A DNA stretch of 64,000 nt from Paraburkholderia dioscoreae (GCF_902459535.1 NZ_LR699554.1:3038001-3102000), one strand, 5' to 3'; shown: positions 9,575-19,310, counted from the first letter of the stretch. Notes: generated by a model from the sequence alone, not told the origin. Program-made: numbers and translations.

Positions 9575-10138
9575 TTTTACCCCCACGCTGGTCTCTCGCG
9601 CCAAACGTTTATGTAGAGCTGTTGAACCTGTGTCGGCTTCAACAGTTCTTATCTCGTGTTTCCATCACCTCGTTATTCGCGACAACAACACCCCGGCGCG
9701 AAAACCTGTTTTTGCTCATCCAGTCGCAAGACATGCCGGCCTGATGAACACAACAAATGGGCGATCTTTTTTCGACATGCCACGCGTGTCCAACTCACAT
9801 GGGCACCGCAGCCACTATGTCGACACAGCGCGATCTTGGCGGAAGATCGCGCTGCGTTGAGAAGACTGGCCTGATGCCCCCCGACCAGGCCGGTCGTTTG
9901 AAACGGCGTCCACTGCTACATATGTTTATGCTTCTACGTCTTGTGCTATTTGCGCAGCGCGCCACCTTTAAAGCACCAAGCGTGCCAATCATTTTCATTC
10001 TTGCGGACGTCAGCTTGTATGCTGCCGAGAGGTGCTTGCCAGCGTGGTCGGCGAGAAAAACCCGGAGTAGCGAACTGCCTGCGGACCCTGACTCCATCGC
10101 AGCGGACCATCCGCGTTACGTAACGTCGCGGTTCGTTG
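9575..10138. other. 564-bp intergenic region with one strong inverted repeat
   Basis: No reading frame here has coding character. It should hold the promoter of the initiating-transferase gene on the minus strand. The only structure I see is the perfect hairpin at 9826-9854, annotated separately. Confidence 0.5.
9826..9854. promoter_or_regulatory. Perfect 12-bp inverted repeat (hairpin or operator)
   Basis: CAGCGCGATCTT at 9826-9837 and its exact complement AAGATCGCGCTG at 9843-9854 enclose the five bases GGCGG. No T-run follows on either strand, so it is not a standard terminator. It lies between the degenerate EAL gene and the exopolysaccharide genes, and could be a regulator site or a folded RNA element. 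Confidence 0.6.
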
Positions 10139-11009
10139 TCACGGCTCGCGACGTAGCGCGAGCATGCTGGCCAACCCGGCTTGCGGACGCGGGAACAGAG
10201 TTCCCTGTGCCAACGCGTCAGGCCATCGGCTCAGCCACTGGAGTTGTTCTTTGGTATCGACACCGCTCACCACGACTCGCACATCGAGTGCGTGAAGCAG
10301 ATCCATGAGCGCCGTCATCACAGTGCCTGCACGCGCGTCACGTGGCACTGTCGCCATCAACTCACGCGCGATCGTGACGGTATCCACATCGAGGCCGCCG
10401 AGCAGCGCCATCGACGAGCCACCATTGCCCCAGTTGCCGAGCGTGATGCTGACACCGACATCCCGAAGACTCGCAGTCAACGTGCGTAGAGAGAGCAGTT
10501 TTGCCGCTTCAGCGCTGTCTGAAACTTCAATTTCAAACAGCCGGGACGGCACGTCGTAAGAGTCGGCCACGCGCGATCTCGTCCGCGAACGATTCGTGCA
10601 GCGCCACGTGCGCCGGCATCGCGATCGCGACCGGCTGCAACGGTAGGTTCGCAACGAGACAGCCGTGTAGCTCGCGGCATACTCCAGCCACGACGAACGA
10701 AGCCATTTCCAAGGCGGCCTGCGGATGGTCGAGCGCCGTCATGAAGAGACCCGGAAGCAGCACGCCGTAATCCGGATGCTTCCAGCGAACCTGCGCTTCC
10801 AGTCGCGCCAACGTCCCGCTGGCGGCTCGATAAGCGCCCTGAAACACGAGATGAAATTCACCCGCGCTCAATCCCCGCCGGATTCGGCTTTCGAATTCAC
10901 TCAGTTCCACAGAAGCGCTGCCGGCATCATCCGGGCGGCTTTGAGCGAGGCGTACGTCACGTTTCGTAAGCGTGAGCGGTTCAGGTTCTGCATAGTCGAA
11001 CGTGTGCAT
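10139..11009 (-). pseudogene. Frameshifted, degenerate EAL-domain protein
   Basis: Two overlapping minus-strand frames together make one EAL-like domain. The first gives FHLVFQGAYRAASG, LARLEAQVRWKHP and GVLLPGLFM; the second continues from RVADSYDVPSRLFEIEVSD to LGNWGNGGSSMALLGGLDVD. The join falls in a CG-dinucleotide run at about 10568-10577; adding one CG there restores ...DEIARVADSY..., so a two-base loss is the simplest explanation (or an assembly error). Even joined, the EAL motif reads EAQ and the DDFGTG motif reads GNWGNG, so key metal-binding residues of c-di-GMP phosphodiesterases are missing. An intact form would be a c-di-GMP-binding or inert regulator. Translation may begin at ATG 11007-11009 or further upstream at a TTG (11166-11168). 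Confidence 0.75.
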
Positions 11010-11441
11010 GACGGATTTGTCTTTTAATCCCGGCACTGTATGCACATGCCGTGCCAGGCGATTCGACCAGTGTTTGGGAAAACTGGATGAATTGCCGGAA
11101 ACGCCCGTCACGCGCCGCATTGCGCGTATCCGATGCCACTTTCGCGAAGCATCATTTTTCTTTGCCAAACGTTTGCGAATCCCGACGCGTTACGTAGCGT
11201 TCCACAGCACGTTACGTTGCATCGCACGTCCACGTGACCGTGAAGAACGAACGCGAATACCTTTGACTATTTCTCGGGCGACGGATCAGGCAAGGAGCAA
11301 TTAACGGCGCCGAAACACGGAACAATCTACCGCGATGCGCCGCAACAAGACAATTTGACCGCTCAAAAAAGATTTACTAGTATCGGCACAAATGCGGCAG
11401 ACAACCCTGCGCATTCCTCACACTGTGTTCCGGGGCGGCCA
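11010..11441. other. Intergenic region between the broken EAL gene and a small transposase-like gene
   Basis: This stretch of about 430 bp holds the possible N-terminal extension of the EAL pseudogene up to 11168 and otherwise nothing I can identify. It is likely the divergent promoter region. Confidence 0.4.
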
Positions 11442-11720
11442 ATGCTACAAATCCCTCTCTCTGACGACGATTGGGCTCGCGTCCAGAGTCTCTTTCCCGA
11501 TCTTCGGTCCACTCGCGGGCGGCCTCGCCGCAGCGATCGCGAGATTCTCAACGCGATACTCTGGGTTCAGCAAAAAAAAGAGAAATGGCACAGGCTTCCG
11601 GCCAATTTTCCGCCGCAGCAGACTTGTTATCTTCGGTACATGACCTGGAAGAAAACGGGAGTGCTGGACCAGGTGAATAAACTTCTTCCAATGTGCGGCC
11701 AGGAGTGGTCGAGCTGCTGA
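11442..11720 (+). CDS. Small protein resembling the N-terminal (HTH) domain of IS5-type transposases
   Basis: The 92-residue protein begins MLQIPLSDDDWARVQSLFP and contains GRPRRSDREILNAILWV, the DUF4096-like pattern at the N-terminus of IS5-family transposases. It lacks any DDE catalytic domain. GGGGCGG upstream of the ATG is a fair ribosome site. No inverted repeats or downstream transposase frame were seen, so this is either a remnant or one of the free-standing small DNA-binding proteins of this type found in Burkholderiales. Its position next to a polysaccharide locus and a broken EAL gene fits either view. Confidence 0.6.
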   Translation: MLQIPLSDDDWARVQSLFPDLRSTRGRPRRSDREILNAILWVQQKKEKWHRLPANFPPQQTCYLRYMTWKKTGVLDQVNKLLPMCGQEWSSC

Positions 11721-11865
11721 CCGGCATTGACGATTTGTTTCGCATGCCGTAGCAATCGGACGCGAACCAATGCGTAGGAGTTCGCATCTGTCGCCGTGCA
11801 CACATAGCACGCGGGTTGATAGGTCTCGCACACTCTCGCCGAGAGCTTCGATCCCGACCGTAGCG

Positions 11866-13260
11866 TCAAACCATCCGTGACTGCTCAACCGCAGCTCGCG
11901 GAAACGACACGCTGATATGCACGCCTTTACCGCCCGCGCCGGGTTTCAGCGTGATGTCACCGTGATGAGCGTCCGCGATTTCACGAACGATAGCAAGACC
12001 TAGCCCGGTGCCTTCCGTATCCGTCGACGCCCGGAAAAACGGCTCGAATACACGGCTGCGAGATTCGGCAGGAATACCGGGACCGTCGTCCAGCACACTG
12101 ACGGTGACAGTATCGCCTTCCGCATCCACGCCTACAGTGACGTGGCCACCGCTGCCGGTATAACGGATCGCATTCTCGGCGAGGTTCGCGATCAACGCCT
12201 GAAGCAGGCCACGATGTCCCGCAACCGGTGCGGGTCCGTTCAGTTCGGCCCCCAGATCGATGTCGCGGGCCTGCGCAAGCAGCGCGAGATCTTCCACTAC
12301 TTCCAGGGCAAGCGGCACCAGGTCCACCGTTTCCACGGCGAGTTGGGTGGTGTCGGCGGCCTCGGCTTGCGCGAGCAATAGCAGCTTGTTCGTGAGCCCC
12401 ACCATAGAACGGTTACTGCGGTGCATCGCAGCCAGTGCTTCATCGAGCGCGGAATTCAAACCGTCCTGCTGGCGCGCGAACTGCAACTGCGTGCCGAGCA
12501 GCGTAAGCGGCGTGCGCAACTGGTGCGCTGCGTCGGCGATAAAGCGGCGCTGCGCAGCCACCTGAACACCAAGCCGCGAAATGCACTGATTGATCGCTTC
12601 GACAATCGGCCGCAATTCAGTATGCAGGCGCTCGACACGAATCGGCTCGAGTTGCATAGGATCGCGGTCCGCCACATCCTCTTTCACCTTCATTAGCGGC
12701 CGCAATTCAAAGGTCAGACCGATGCAGACCAAGGCGACCGCAAGCACGATCATCTCGATCTGCCGCACGAGTTGCGGCTGCCACAACTGCTGGGCCATTG
12801 CGTCGCGCGAGCGCACCGTTTTACCGACCGTCACGCGCACGCGGCGCGTCGCGCCGTTGTCGTACATGAGACGCACGAGGCAGACCGCGCGCACGGAATG
12901 CCCCTGCAGATGCGTGTCGTAATGATCCGGTGTATCCGGTGCCTGCTCCGGACGCGCCGGGAAATCAGGCGTGCCTGCGAGCAGACGCCCTTCGTCGACA
13001 CTCACGCTGTAGAACACCTGATCGCGGTAAGGCGACACGAATACTTCGAGCGCGGCGGGCGGCACATCCACGCGCAGGAAGCCGTCCACCCATTCCACTT
13101 CGCCTGCGATCATGCGCGCCGACGAGATCAACTGATTGTCCTGCACCAGATCCGCCGTGCGCCGCGCATTGTCGTATTCAGCCTTGCCGGTCACGAACAC
13201 GTATAACGCGAGCGGCACCAGCAGCCACCACAACAGGCGCATGCGCAAGCTATTGGTCAT
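11866..13260 (-). CDS. Sensor histidine kinase of the TctE/QseC type
   Basis: The 464-residue protein has a membrane segment at about 8-24, a periplasmic sensor region, and a second segment at about 168-184. The H-box ADAAHQLRTPL follows with phosphorylated His246, then the N-box LAENAIRYT, the G1 box DDGPGIP and the G2 box GTGLGLAIV. All kinase motifs are intact. The start overlaps the end of the response-regulator gene by 11 bases, so the two are translationally coupled. The periplasmic domain resembles that of TctE-type tricarboxylate sensors in size, but the ligand cannot be read from sequence. The pair is divergent from an ABC importer it may control. Confidence 0.92.
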   Translation of the reverse strand: MTNSLRMRLLWWLLVPLALYVFVTGKAEYDNARRTADLVQDNQLISSARMIAGEVEWVDGFLRVDVPPAALEVFVSPYRDQVFYSVSVDEGRLLAGTPDFPARPEQAPDTPDHYDTHLQGHSVRAVCLVRLMYDNGATRRVRVTVGKTVRSRDAMAQQLWQPQLVRQIEMIVLAVALVCIGLTFELRPLMKVKEDVADRDPMQLEPIRVERLHTELRPIVEAINQCISRLGVQVAAQRRFIADAAHQLRTPLTLLGTQLQFARQQDGLNSALDEALAAMHRSNRSMVGLTNKLLLLAQAEAADTTQLAVETVDLVPLALEVVEDLALLAQARDIDLGAELNGPAPVAGHRGLLQALIANLAENAIRYTGSGGHVTVGVDAEGDTVTVSVLDDGPGIPAESRSRVFEPFFRASTDTEGTGLGLAIVREIADAHHGDITLKPGAGGKGVHISVSFPRAAVEQSRMV

Positions 13261-13927
13261 CTTCTTTCTTGCGCAGCAGATAGCCGAGCCCGCGCAGCGT
13301 GACGATAGCTGCCGAACTGCCGTCGAGTTTCTTGCGCAGACGTGAAATATAGATCTCCACAGCGTCTTCGCTCGGCTCGTCTGCGAGCGTGAAGATCGCG
13401 TCGACCAGAGCTGGCTTCGTGACGGTTTTGCCCAGCCGCAGGATCAGCGTTTCGAGCACCGAACGCTCGCGCGGCGTAACGTTCAGCGGTGCGCCCTTGA
13501 GTGTGAACTGCCGCGTATCGATGTCGAACGCCAGATCGCCGCATACCACTTCGCTCGCCTTTGAGGGCGACTGCCGCCGGATCGCCACCTTGATCCGCGC
13601 GATCAGCTCGCGCACTTCGAACGGCTTGACCAGGTAATCGTCCGCGCCGGCTCCGAGCAATTCCACCTTTTCGTCGATCGAACCGCTTGCCGTCAGAATC
13701 AGCACCGGCGTCGCATCGCCGCGCTGGCGCAAACGACGCAGCACGTTCTTGCCCGACAGCTTGGGCAGATTCAGGTCGAGCAGGATCACGTCGTAGTGGT
13801 TGGTGCGCAGCAACTGGTCGGCCGCGTCGCCGTCCTGCACGGCGTCGAGCGCGAACGCCTCCTGCTCCAGCATCTTCGCGAGCCAGTGCGCCAGCGTGGG
13901 GTTGTCTTCGATAAGCAGCAGCTTCAT
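13250..13927 (-). CDS. OmpR/TctD-type response regulator
   Basis: This 225-residue protein has an N-terminal receiver domain (MKLLLIEDN, phosphoacceptor Asp51 in VILLDLNLP, and LVKPF). A winged-helix DNA-binding domain follows, with VTPRERSVLETLI, EIYISRLRKKL and the final LRGLGYLL. The ATG at 13925-13927 directly precedes the receiver and is the natural start. Its stop overlaps the start of the histidine kinase gene. The gene is divergent from the ABC importer at 14200, with about 270 bp between, where its operator would be expected. Confidence 0.93.
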   Translation of the reverse strand: MKLLLIEDNPTLAHWLAKMLEQEAFALDAVQDGDAADQLLRTNHYDVILLDLNLPKLSGKNVLRRLRQRGDATPVLILTASGSIDEKVELLGAGADDYLVKPFEVRELIARIKVAIRRQSPSKASEVVCGDLAFDIDTRQFTLKGAPLNVTPRERSVLETLILRLGKTVTKPALVDAIFTLADEPSEDAVEIYISRLRKKLDGSSAAIVTLRGLGYLLRKKEDDQ

Positions 13928-14199
13928 GGCGGGAGCGGCAAAAGTCAGGCCGTCGATTGTGCCGTAAAACAAGGGGTTTGCGCGCTTCCTCTGTGGTTTG
14001 CGGCATACGTTGCGGAGTTTGGGCCGGGCGTTGGGGTGAGATTTTGGCGAGGTCGCGGCGAGGTTTCGGGTTAACACCCATGATTTGCCCCCGGCCCAGA
14101 AAGCTACCAGAAGGTTTCCAATTTCTATAATCGCCGTCATTCACCCAGAAAGCGCCGCATGCATCACCCAGCGGCGACCAAACCTAAGGAGACTGCTTC

Positions 14200-15219
14200 A
14201 TGCGTACCTTGCGCCAGATTGCCGCTGTGTCAGGTGTTGCGTTTACCCTTGCCGCCGCTTCGGCCGCCGCTCACGCGGAAAAGCTCACGATCATGGTCGG
14301 CGGCGCCACCAAGATCATCTATCTACCGGCCAAACTCACGGAGCAACTCGGCTACTTCAAGGACGAGGGCCTCGACGTCGAAATCCTCTCGCAACCGGCC
14401 GGCGTCGATGCGGAGAACGAACTGCTCGCAGGCGCGGTGCAAGGCGTGGTGGGCTTTTACGACCACACCATCGACCTGCAGAGCAAGGGCAAGGAAGTCC
14501 AGGCGCTAGTGGTGTTCGGGCAGGTGCCGGGTGAAGTGGAGATGGTCTCCACCAAGGCCGCCGATACCTTCAAAAGCATGGCCGACTCGAAGGGCAAGAC
14601 GCTCGGCGTGACCGGACTCGGCTCGTCGACCAGTTTCCTTACGCAATACCTCGCACAACGTGCGGGCGTGCCGTCCACACAATACACACTGCTGCCGGTG
14701 GGCGCGGACAACAGCTTTATCGCGGCCATCAAGCAGAACCGCATCGAGGCGGGCATGACGACCGAGCCGACTGTCTCGCAGTTGCTGAAAACCGGCGACG
14801 CCAAAGTGCTGGTCGACATGCGCACGCTGGAAAGCACGCGCGCCGCGCTCGGCGGCACCTATCCGGCTTCGAGCTTCTATGTGCAGCGCGCATGGGCGGA
14901 GTCGCATAAAGACGAGGCCGCGAAGCTCTCGCATGCTTTCGCGAAGACGCTGAACTTCATCGCGACCCACAGCGCGGAAGAAATCGCCGCGAAGATGCCA
15001 AAGGACTACTACGGCAACAATAAAGACCTGTACGTCGGCGCGCTGAAGGCGTCGCTGCCGATGTTCACGAAGGACGGCAAGATGCCCGCCGACGGTCCAG
15101 ACACGGTGTTGAAGGTGCTGTCGGCGTTCAATCCCTCGGTGAAGGGCAAGCATATCGATCTCGCCAAGACCTACAGCAACGACTACGTGTCGGCGGCGGT
15201 CAAGACCGCAGCGAAGTAA
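14200..15219 (+). CDS. ABC importer substrate-binding protein (SsuA/NMT1-like)
   Basis: The 339-residue protein has a signal peptide ending AAAHA before EKLTIMVG. It is followed by a two-lobed periplasmic domain with YLPAKLTEQLGYFKDEGLDV and ITS-like loops typical of the nitrate/sulfonate/taurine and thiamine-precursor family. It would bind a small organic solute in the periplasm and pass it to the permease encoded two genes downstream. TAAGGAG lies 12 bases before the ATG. The ligand is unknown; the family is broad (sulfonates, aromatics, pyrimidines). The gene starts a three-gene operon ended by a terminator at 16981. Confidence 0.88.
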   Translation: MRTLRQIAAVSGVAFTLAAASAAAHAEKLTIMVGGATKIIYLPAKLTEQLGYFKDEGLDVEILSQPAGVDAENELLAGAVQGVVGFYDHTIDLQSKGKEVQALVVFGQVPGEVEMVSTKAADTFKSMADSKGKTLGVTGLGSSTSFLTQYLAQRAGVPSTQYTLLPVGADNSFIAAIKQNRIEAGMTTEPTVSQLLKTGDAKVLVDMRTLESTRAALGGTYPASSFYVQRAWAESHKDEAAKLSHAFAKTLNFIATHSAEEIAAKMPKDYYGNNKDLYVGALKASLPMFTKDGKMPADGPDTVLKVLSAFNPSVKGKHIDLAKTYSNDYVSAAVKTAAK

Positions 15220-15261
15220 CGCTCTTTAATCAACGTCACGAGAACAGCGAGGCACCAGCCG

Positions 15262-16056
15262 ATGAATCAACCCATGTCACGCGATACGCCAGCCATCGAG
15301 ATGCGCAACGTATCGTGCCGTTTCATTTCTCCGGACGGCAAGGCGACGATCGCGTTGCGCGACTTCAGCATGTCCGTGGCGCGCGGCGAATTCGTCGCGG
15401 TAGTCGGCCCCACGGGTTGCGGCAAGTCCACCACACTCAGCATGATTACCGGCCTGCTGAAGCCCACCACGGGCGAAGTGCGCGTGATGGGCGCGCCGGT
15501 GGACGGCATCGATCCGCGCATCGGCTTCGTGTTTCAGGCCGATGCCGTGTTCCCGTGGCGCTCGGTGCTCGACAACGTGGCGGCGGGCCCGCTGTATCGC
15601 GGCCGCTCGAAATCGGCCGCGTATGACGAAGCCAACGAATGGTTGCGCCGCGTGGGCCTCGACAAATTCGGCAAGCACTATCCGCATCAACTGTCCGGTG
15701 GTATGAGAAAGCGCGTGGCGCTCGCGCAAACCTTCATCAACAAGCCGGAAATCCTGTTGATGGACGAGCCGTTTTCGGCGCTCGACATGCAGACACGCAC
15801 GTTGATGCAGGACGAACTTCTGCAATTGTGGGGGGGTGCCGGCTCGGTGGTATTCGTCACGCACGATCTGGAAGAAGCGATTGCACTCGCCGACCGCGTA
15901 TTCGTGCTGACCGCGCGCCCGGCCACGTTGAAGAAAGTGTACGAGATCGATCTGCCGCGTCCGCGCGTGACGTCGGAGGTTCGCTACGACCCGCGTTTCA
16001 TCGAAATCTCGCGTGACATCTGGCACGACCTGCGCGAAGAAGTGCAGATCGGTTAA
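15262..16056 (+). CDS. ABC importer ATP-binding subunit
   Basis: This 264-residue ATPase has Walker A GPTGCGKST (residues 49-57), Q-loop FQADAVFPW, signature LSGGMRKR, Walker B LLMDEP and the switch His in VFVTHD. The pattern FPWRSVLDNV is typical of the SsuB/TauB/NrtD class. GCGAGG lies 10 bases upstream of the ATG. It stands 42 bp after the binding-protein gene and 16 bp before the permease gene, making one operon. Role: ATP hydrolysis at the cytoplasmic face of the importer. Confidence 0.93.
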   Translation: MNQPMSRDTPAIEMRNVSCRFISPDGKATIALRDFSMSVARGEFVAVVGPTGCGKSTTLSMITGLLKPTTGEVRVMGAPVDGIDPRIGFVFQADAVFPWRSVLDNVAAGPLYRGRSKSAAYDEANEWLRRVGLDKFGKHYPHQLSGGMRKRVALAQTFINKPEILLMDEPFSALDMQTRTLMQDELLQLWGGAGSVVFVTHDLEEAIALADRVFVLTARPATLKKVYEIDLPRPRVTSEVRYDPRFIEISRDIWHDLREEVQIG

Positions 16057-16072
16057 TCAAGGAACGGCAAAC

Positions 16073-16936
16073 ATGTCTACTACCTCTCAACAGATGATGC
16101 CTTCGGGCATCGACGCCGCGTCGCTCGCGCAAGTCGAACGCGTGGCGCAAAAGCGTATCCGGCAACGTCACGCGCTCGTGATCACGTTGCGTATCGTCGT
16201 GCTGGTGGTCGTACTCGGCGGGTGGGAACTGTCCGCGCGCCTGAAGTGGATCGACCCGTTCTTTTTCTCGATGCCGAGTGCGATTTTCGACCAGATCGTC
16301 GACTGGTTTGTGAACGGCACCTCGCAAGGCCCGCTGCTCACCCAGGTGTGGGTCACGCTCGAAGAAACTGGGCTCGGTTTCATTATCGGTTCGGTGGCCG
16401 GTGTGTTCTGCGGCATCGTGCTTGGCCGTAACAAGCTACTGTCCGACGTTTTCAGTCTCTACATCAAGATCGCCAATTCGATTCCGCGCGTGGTGCTCGG
16501 CTCGGTGTTCGTGATTGCGCTGGGTCTGGGCATGGCGTCGAAGGTGGCGCTGGCAGTGGTGATGGTGTTCTTCGTCGTGTTCGCCAATGCCTTCCAGGGC
16601 GTGCGTGAAGCCGATCGCTACATGATCGCGAATGCGCAGATTCTCGGCGCATCGCGCCGTCAGGTCACCACCTCGGTGGTGATCCCTTCAGCGTTGAGCT
16701 GGATTCTTGCCAGCTTGCACGTGAGCTTCGGTTTTGCGTTGGTCGGTGCGGTGGTGGGCGAGTTTCTCGGTTCGAAGCAGGGTATCGGTCTGCTCATTTC
16801 CACCGCGCAGGGCGCATTCAACGCGAGTGGCGTATTCGCGGCGATGATCGTGCTGGCTGTGGTCGCACTGGCAGCGGACTATCTGTTGACCGCGGTCGAA
16901 CAGCGGTTGTTGAAATGGAGGCCGGCAGCGGTTTAA
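16073..16936 (+). CDS. ABC importer permease
   Basis: The 287-residue protein has six hydrophobic segments and the EAA loop region ADRYMIANAQILGASRRQV that contacts the ATPase. It ends in a basic tail. The ATG at 16073 has AAGGAA nine bases upstream; the frame is open further 5' into the ATPase gene but without a ribosome site. With the two genes before it, it forms a complete SsuABC-like importer, with no oxygenase or other catabolic gene attached to name the substrate. Confidence 0.92.
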   Translation: MSTTSQQMMPSGIDAASLAQVERVAQKRIRQRHALVITLRIVVLVVVLGGWELSARLKWIDPFFFSMPSAIFDQIVDWFVNGTSQGPLLTQVWVTLEETGLGFIIGSVAGVFCGIVLGRNKLLSDVFSLYIKIANSIPRVVLGSVFVIALGLGMASKVALAVVMVFFVVFANAFQGVREADRYMIANAQILGASRRQVTTSVVIPSALSWILASLHVSFGFALVGAVVGEFLGSKQGIGLLISTAQGAFNASGVFAAMIVLAVVALAADYLLTAVEQRLLKWRPAAV

Positions 16937-16980
16937 GCGGATTATCCGGGCTGTGTAGAAGACGGCTTCGGGGAAAATGG

Positions 16981-17018
16981 AATGCCGTTCAGTCACAGGC
17001 TGAACGGCATTTTCTTTT
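16981..17018 (+). terminator. Rho-independent terminator of the ABC importer operon
   Basis: AATGCCGTTCAG (16981-16992) and CTGAACGGCATT (17000-17011) form a perfect 12-bp stem with a seven-base loop, followed at once by TTTCTTTT. It lies 44 bases after the permease stop and is the clearest intrinsic terminator in the window. Confidence 0.93.
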
Positions 17019-17295
17019 GTACGGAACGAAGAACACGAAGTACCTTGAACGCGCAGTTCTGGTGCGCTACGCAGAAGCCGACGAATCCGCCGGTTTAATT
17101 CCCCACCGCCTGTCTCCCGCCAACAAACTGGTAGCCAGCGTTCGTTGGCCCGCACGCAACACATTTCCGCTCTCACACTCGCCGCAATAGCGTACAGCCC
17201 CGCCGCACAAGGCACTGTGCGCAGTGGCACGGTCGATGCGTAATAAGCGCCACCCAGTCGTGTACTTGCCAACATCGGGTAAATCGAGGTGCGTC

Positions 17296-18729
17296 ATGTC
17301 GAGTGTGCAAAGTCAGCGTCGGCCAGTGAATTGGCGAAGCCGGTCTTTTCTCGCAGAAAGCGGTTCGAAGCATCGCAGTCGAACCCGCCACTTTGCTACC
17401 GGACTCGTGCCGTTCGGGTTGCGGACCGCCGGTTTCATCGGGCGAGGTCCGAAGCAATTGTGGCCGTACGTTTTGCCGTGGGTATTCGCGGTGCTTACCA
17501 TCGGCTTCCTCTGCCTCGTCGTGCGCGGCGTACTCACGCGGCAATTGCTGGTGCCGCCCGTCGAAACGCCGCAGTCGCTGGTGGAGCGCGGCTATACGTC
17601 GAACTTTCTCGCTGAACGCATCATGTCTTCGATGAGAGCGATCGGCCAGGACGCCGAGTCGATTCCTCACGACACCATGACCGATAACGACGCGCAACCG
17701 GACATACAGATCCCCGGTCAGGAAATGTCGTATGCGACGACGGTGCGCTTCATCAAAGGCGTCATCAAGCGCACGGACGTTGTCGTTCACGTCGGCATCA
17801 CCAAGGTGAACGACAGCGCGGACTCCTATATAGCCCATGTGCAGATAGAGGGCGGCCCCTTCAATTCCCGCGAAAGCACGGTGCCTTTCGAAGGGCGCGA
17901 TCTGGAAAAGTTTGTGCATGACATTGCGGTCAAAGCCATGCGCCTCGCCGAGCCGAATATTCTCGCCAGCCATCTCTATTCGCAAGTGCAGAAAACCAGG
18001 TGCTCGCTCGCGCAGTGCAATTACGGCGAGATCGTCTCGATCTATGACGAGGTGCTGGCACTGCCCGCCTCCGAGCAAGGCGAATGGGCGCTGGCCGGCA
18101 AAGCGTGGTTGCTTGCCAATCAGGGCCTGTCCAAAGAGGCCGAACAGCAAACCCGAGAAGCGCTGACCGTGTACACGCATTCGGCGGTGCTGCGCGCAAG
18201 CCTCGGCATTGCGCTCGAACAGCAGCATCGCATCGACGACGCGCTCGCAGCATTACGAGCGGGTGCGAGCGAGAAGTCGAAGACGGCTGAAAATCTGCGT
18301 CTTCTCGGCGACGTGCTGTTGCATGCGAATCGCTATTCCGAAGCACTCGACGCGTTCAGGCAGGCGGGCAGCATGAAGCCGGACTCCGTCGACAACCTGC
18401 ACGATTGGGGCGAAGCGCTCGTCACCGTGGGCCGCTACGACGAAGCGATCGAAAAGCTCTCCCGCGCGGTCGCACTGCGCCCCGATCTGGCGCCCTCATA
18501 CGCGGAATGGGGCCGGGCACTGGATCGCAAAGGCGATCTGCTCGGCGCCTCGCGCAAATATGCGCAAGCGCAGCAACTCGACGCAGGGAGCGTCTCGGCG
18601 CGGGAAAGTCATCTGGCGCGGATCGCCAAGGCGGTTCAGGAAGGCGACCGCCCCGACACATCCACACCCGATGGACAGGTCAGACCCGTTTCAAATCCCC
18701 CCGCAGCACTTCCGTTTCAAACCGCTTGA
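17296..18729 (+). CDS. Membrane-anchored TPR protein
   Basis: The 477-residue protein has a basic N-terminus, one membrane segment near residues 55-80 (LWPYVLPWVFAVLTIGFLCL), and a middle domain with no family I recognise. At least four tetratricopeptide units follow in the C-terminal half (for example the segments around LRLLGDVLLHANRYSEALDAF and LHDWGEALVTVGRYDEAIEKL). Such repeats mount protein complexes. GAGGTG upstream supports the ATG at 17296. It precedes the endolysin gene by about 100 bp on the same strand. Function unknown. Confidence 0.75.
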   Translation: MSSVQSQRRPVNWRSRSFLAESGSKHRSRTRHFATGLVPFGLRTAGFIGRGPKQLWPYVLPWVFAVLTIGFLCLVVRGVLTRQLLVPPVETPQSLVERGYTSNFLAERIMSSMRAIGQDAESIPHDTMTDNDAQPDIQIPGQEMSYATTVRFIKGVIKRTDVVVHVGITKVNDSADSYIAHVQIEGGPFNSRESTVPFEGRDLEKFVHDIAVKAMRLAEPNILASHLYSQVQKTRCSLAQCNYGEIVSIYDEVLALPASEQGEWALAGKAWLLANQGLSKEAEQQTREALTVYTHSAVLRASLGIALEQQHRIDDALAALRAGASEKSKTAENLRLLGDVLLHANRYSEALDAFRQAGSMKPDSVDNLHDWGEALVTVGRYDEAIEKLSRAVALRPDLAPSYAEWGRALDRKGDLLGASRKYAQAQQLDAGSVSARESHLARIAKAVQEGDRPDTSTPDGQVRPVSNPPAALPFQTA

Positions 18730-18827
18730 GAGCAGTCGGCAGTATTGGATGGACCGCCACATAAATGGCCTGGCCCGAAAGCACTTTACCTTCGCAGTAG
18801 TACACACAGTGGAAGAGGAGATGGTCG

Positions 18828-19310
18828 ATGGACAACTTCGATGATGCATTCAAGGCTCTGATCGGAAATGAAGGTGGGTACTCCTTCAATCCGCACGACC
18901 CTGGCGGTGAAACTATGTGGGGCGTGACGGCACGCGTGGCGCGCAGCCAGGGTTATACCGGCGCCATGAAAGATCTGCCTCTGGATACTGCGAAACAGAT
19001 TGCCAAACAGAAGTACTGGGATCCGTTGCACCTCGACGAACTCGACGCGCGAGTGGCCTTCCAGATATTCGACGCCAATTACAACGGCGGCCTGGTGGTG
19101 TTGTGGATGCAAAAGGCGTCCGGCGCGAAAGAAGACGGCAAGTTCGGCCCGGACACACTGGACGCGGTCAAAAGCGCTGACCCGTTGAAGTTTGTCATGC
19201 GCTTTGCCGCCTATCGCTTGCGTTACCTGCGCAACCTGCATGCATGGCCCAATTTCAGCCGTGGATGGACAGACAGAATGGCCTCTAATCTTCTCCTGGG
19301 AGCAGCATGA
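18828..19310 (+). CDS. Phage-type endolysin, glycoside hydrolase 108 muramidase
   Basis: The 160-residue protein contains NEGGYSFNPHDPGGETMWGVT at its start, the hallmark of the GH108/N-acetylmuramidase fold, with Glu15 in EGGY as the likely catalytic acid. A C-terminal peptidoglycan-binding-type segment (DGKFGPDTLDAVK) follows. It has no signal peptide, as usual for holin-dependent lysins. GGAAGAGGAGATGG lies just upstream of the ATG. It is directly joined to a holin gene with a 4-base overlap. No other phage gene lies nearby. Confidence 0.9.
   Translation: MDNFDDAFKALIGNEGGYSFNPHDPGGETMWGVTARVARSQGYTGAMKDLPLDTAKQIAKQKYWDPLHLDELDARVAFQIFDANYNGGLVVLWMQKASGAKEDGKFGPDTLDAVKSADPLKFVMRFAAYRLRYLRNLHAWPNFSRGWTDRMASNLLLGAA

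Noticed and set aside
11442..11720. Complete IS5-type insertion sequence
   Set aside because: No catalytic domain, no second frame and no flanking inverted repeats could be found.
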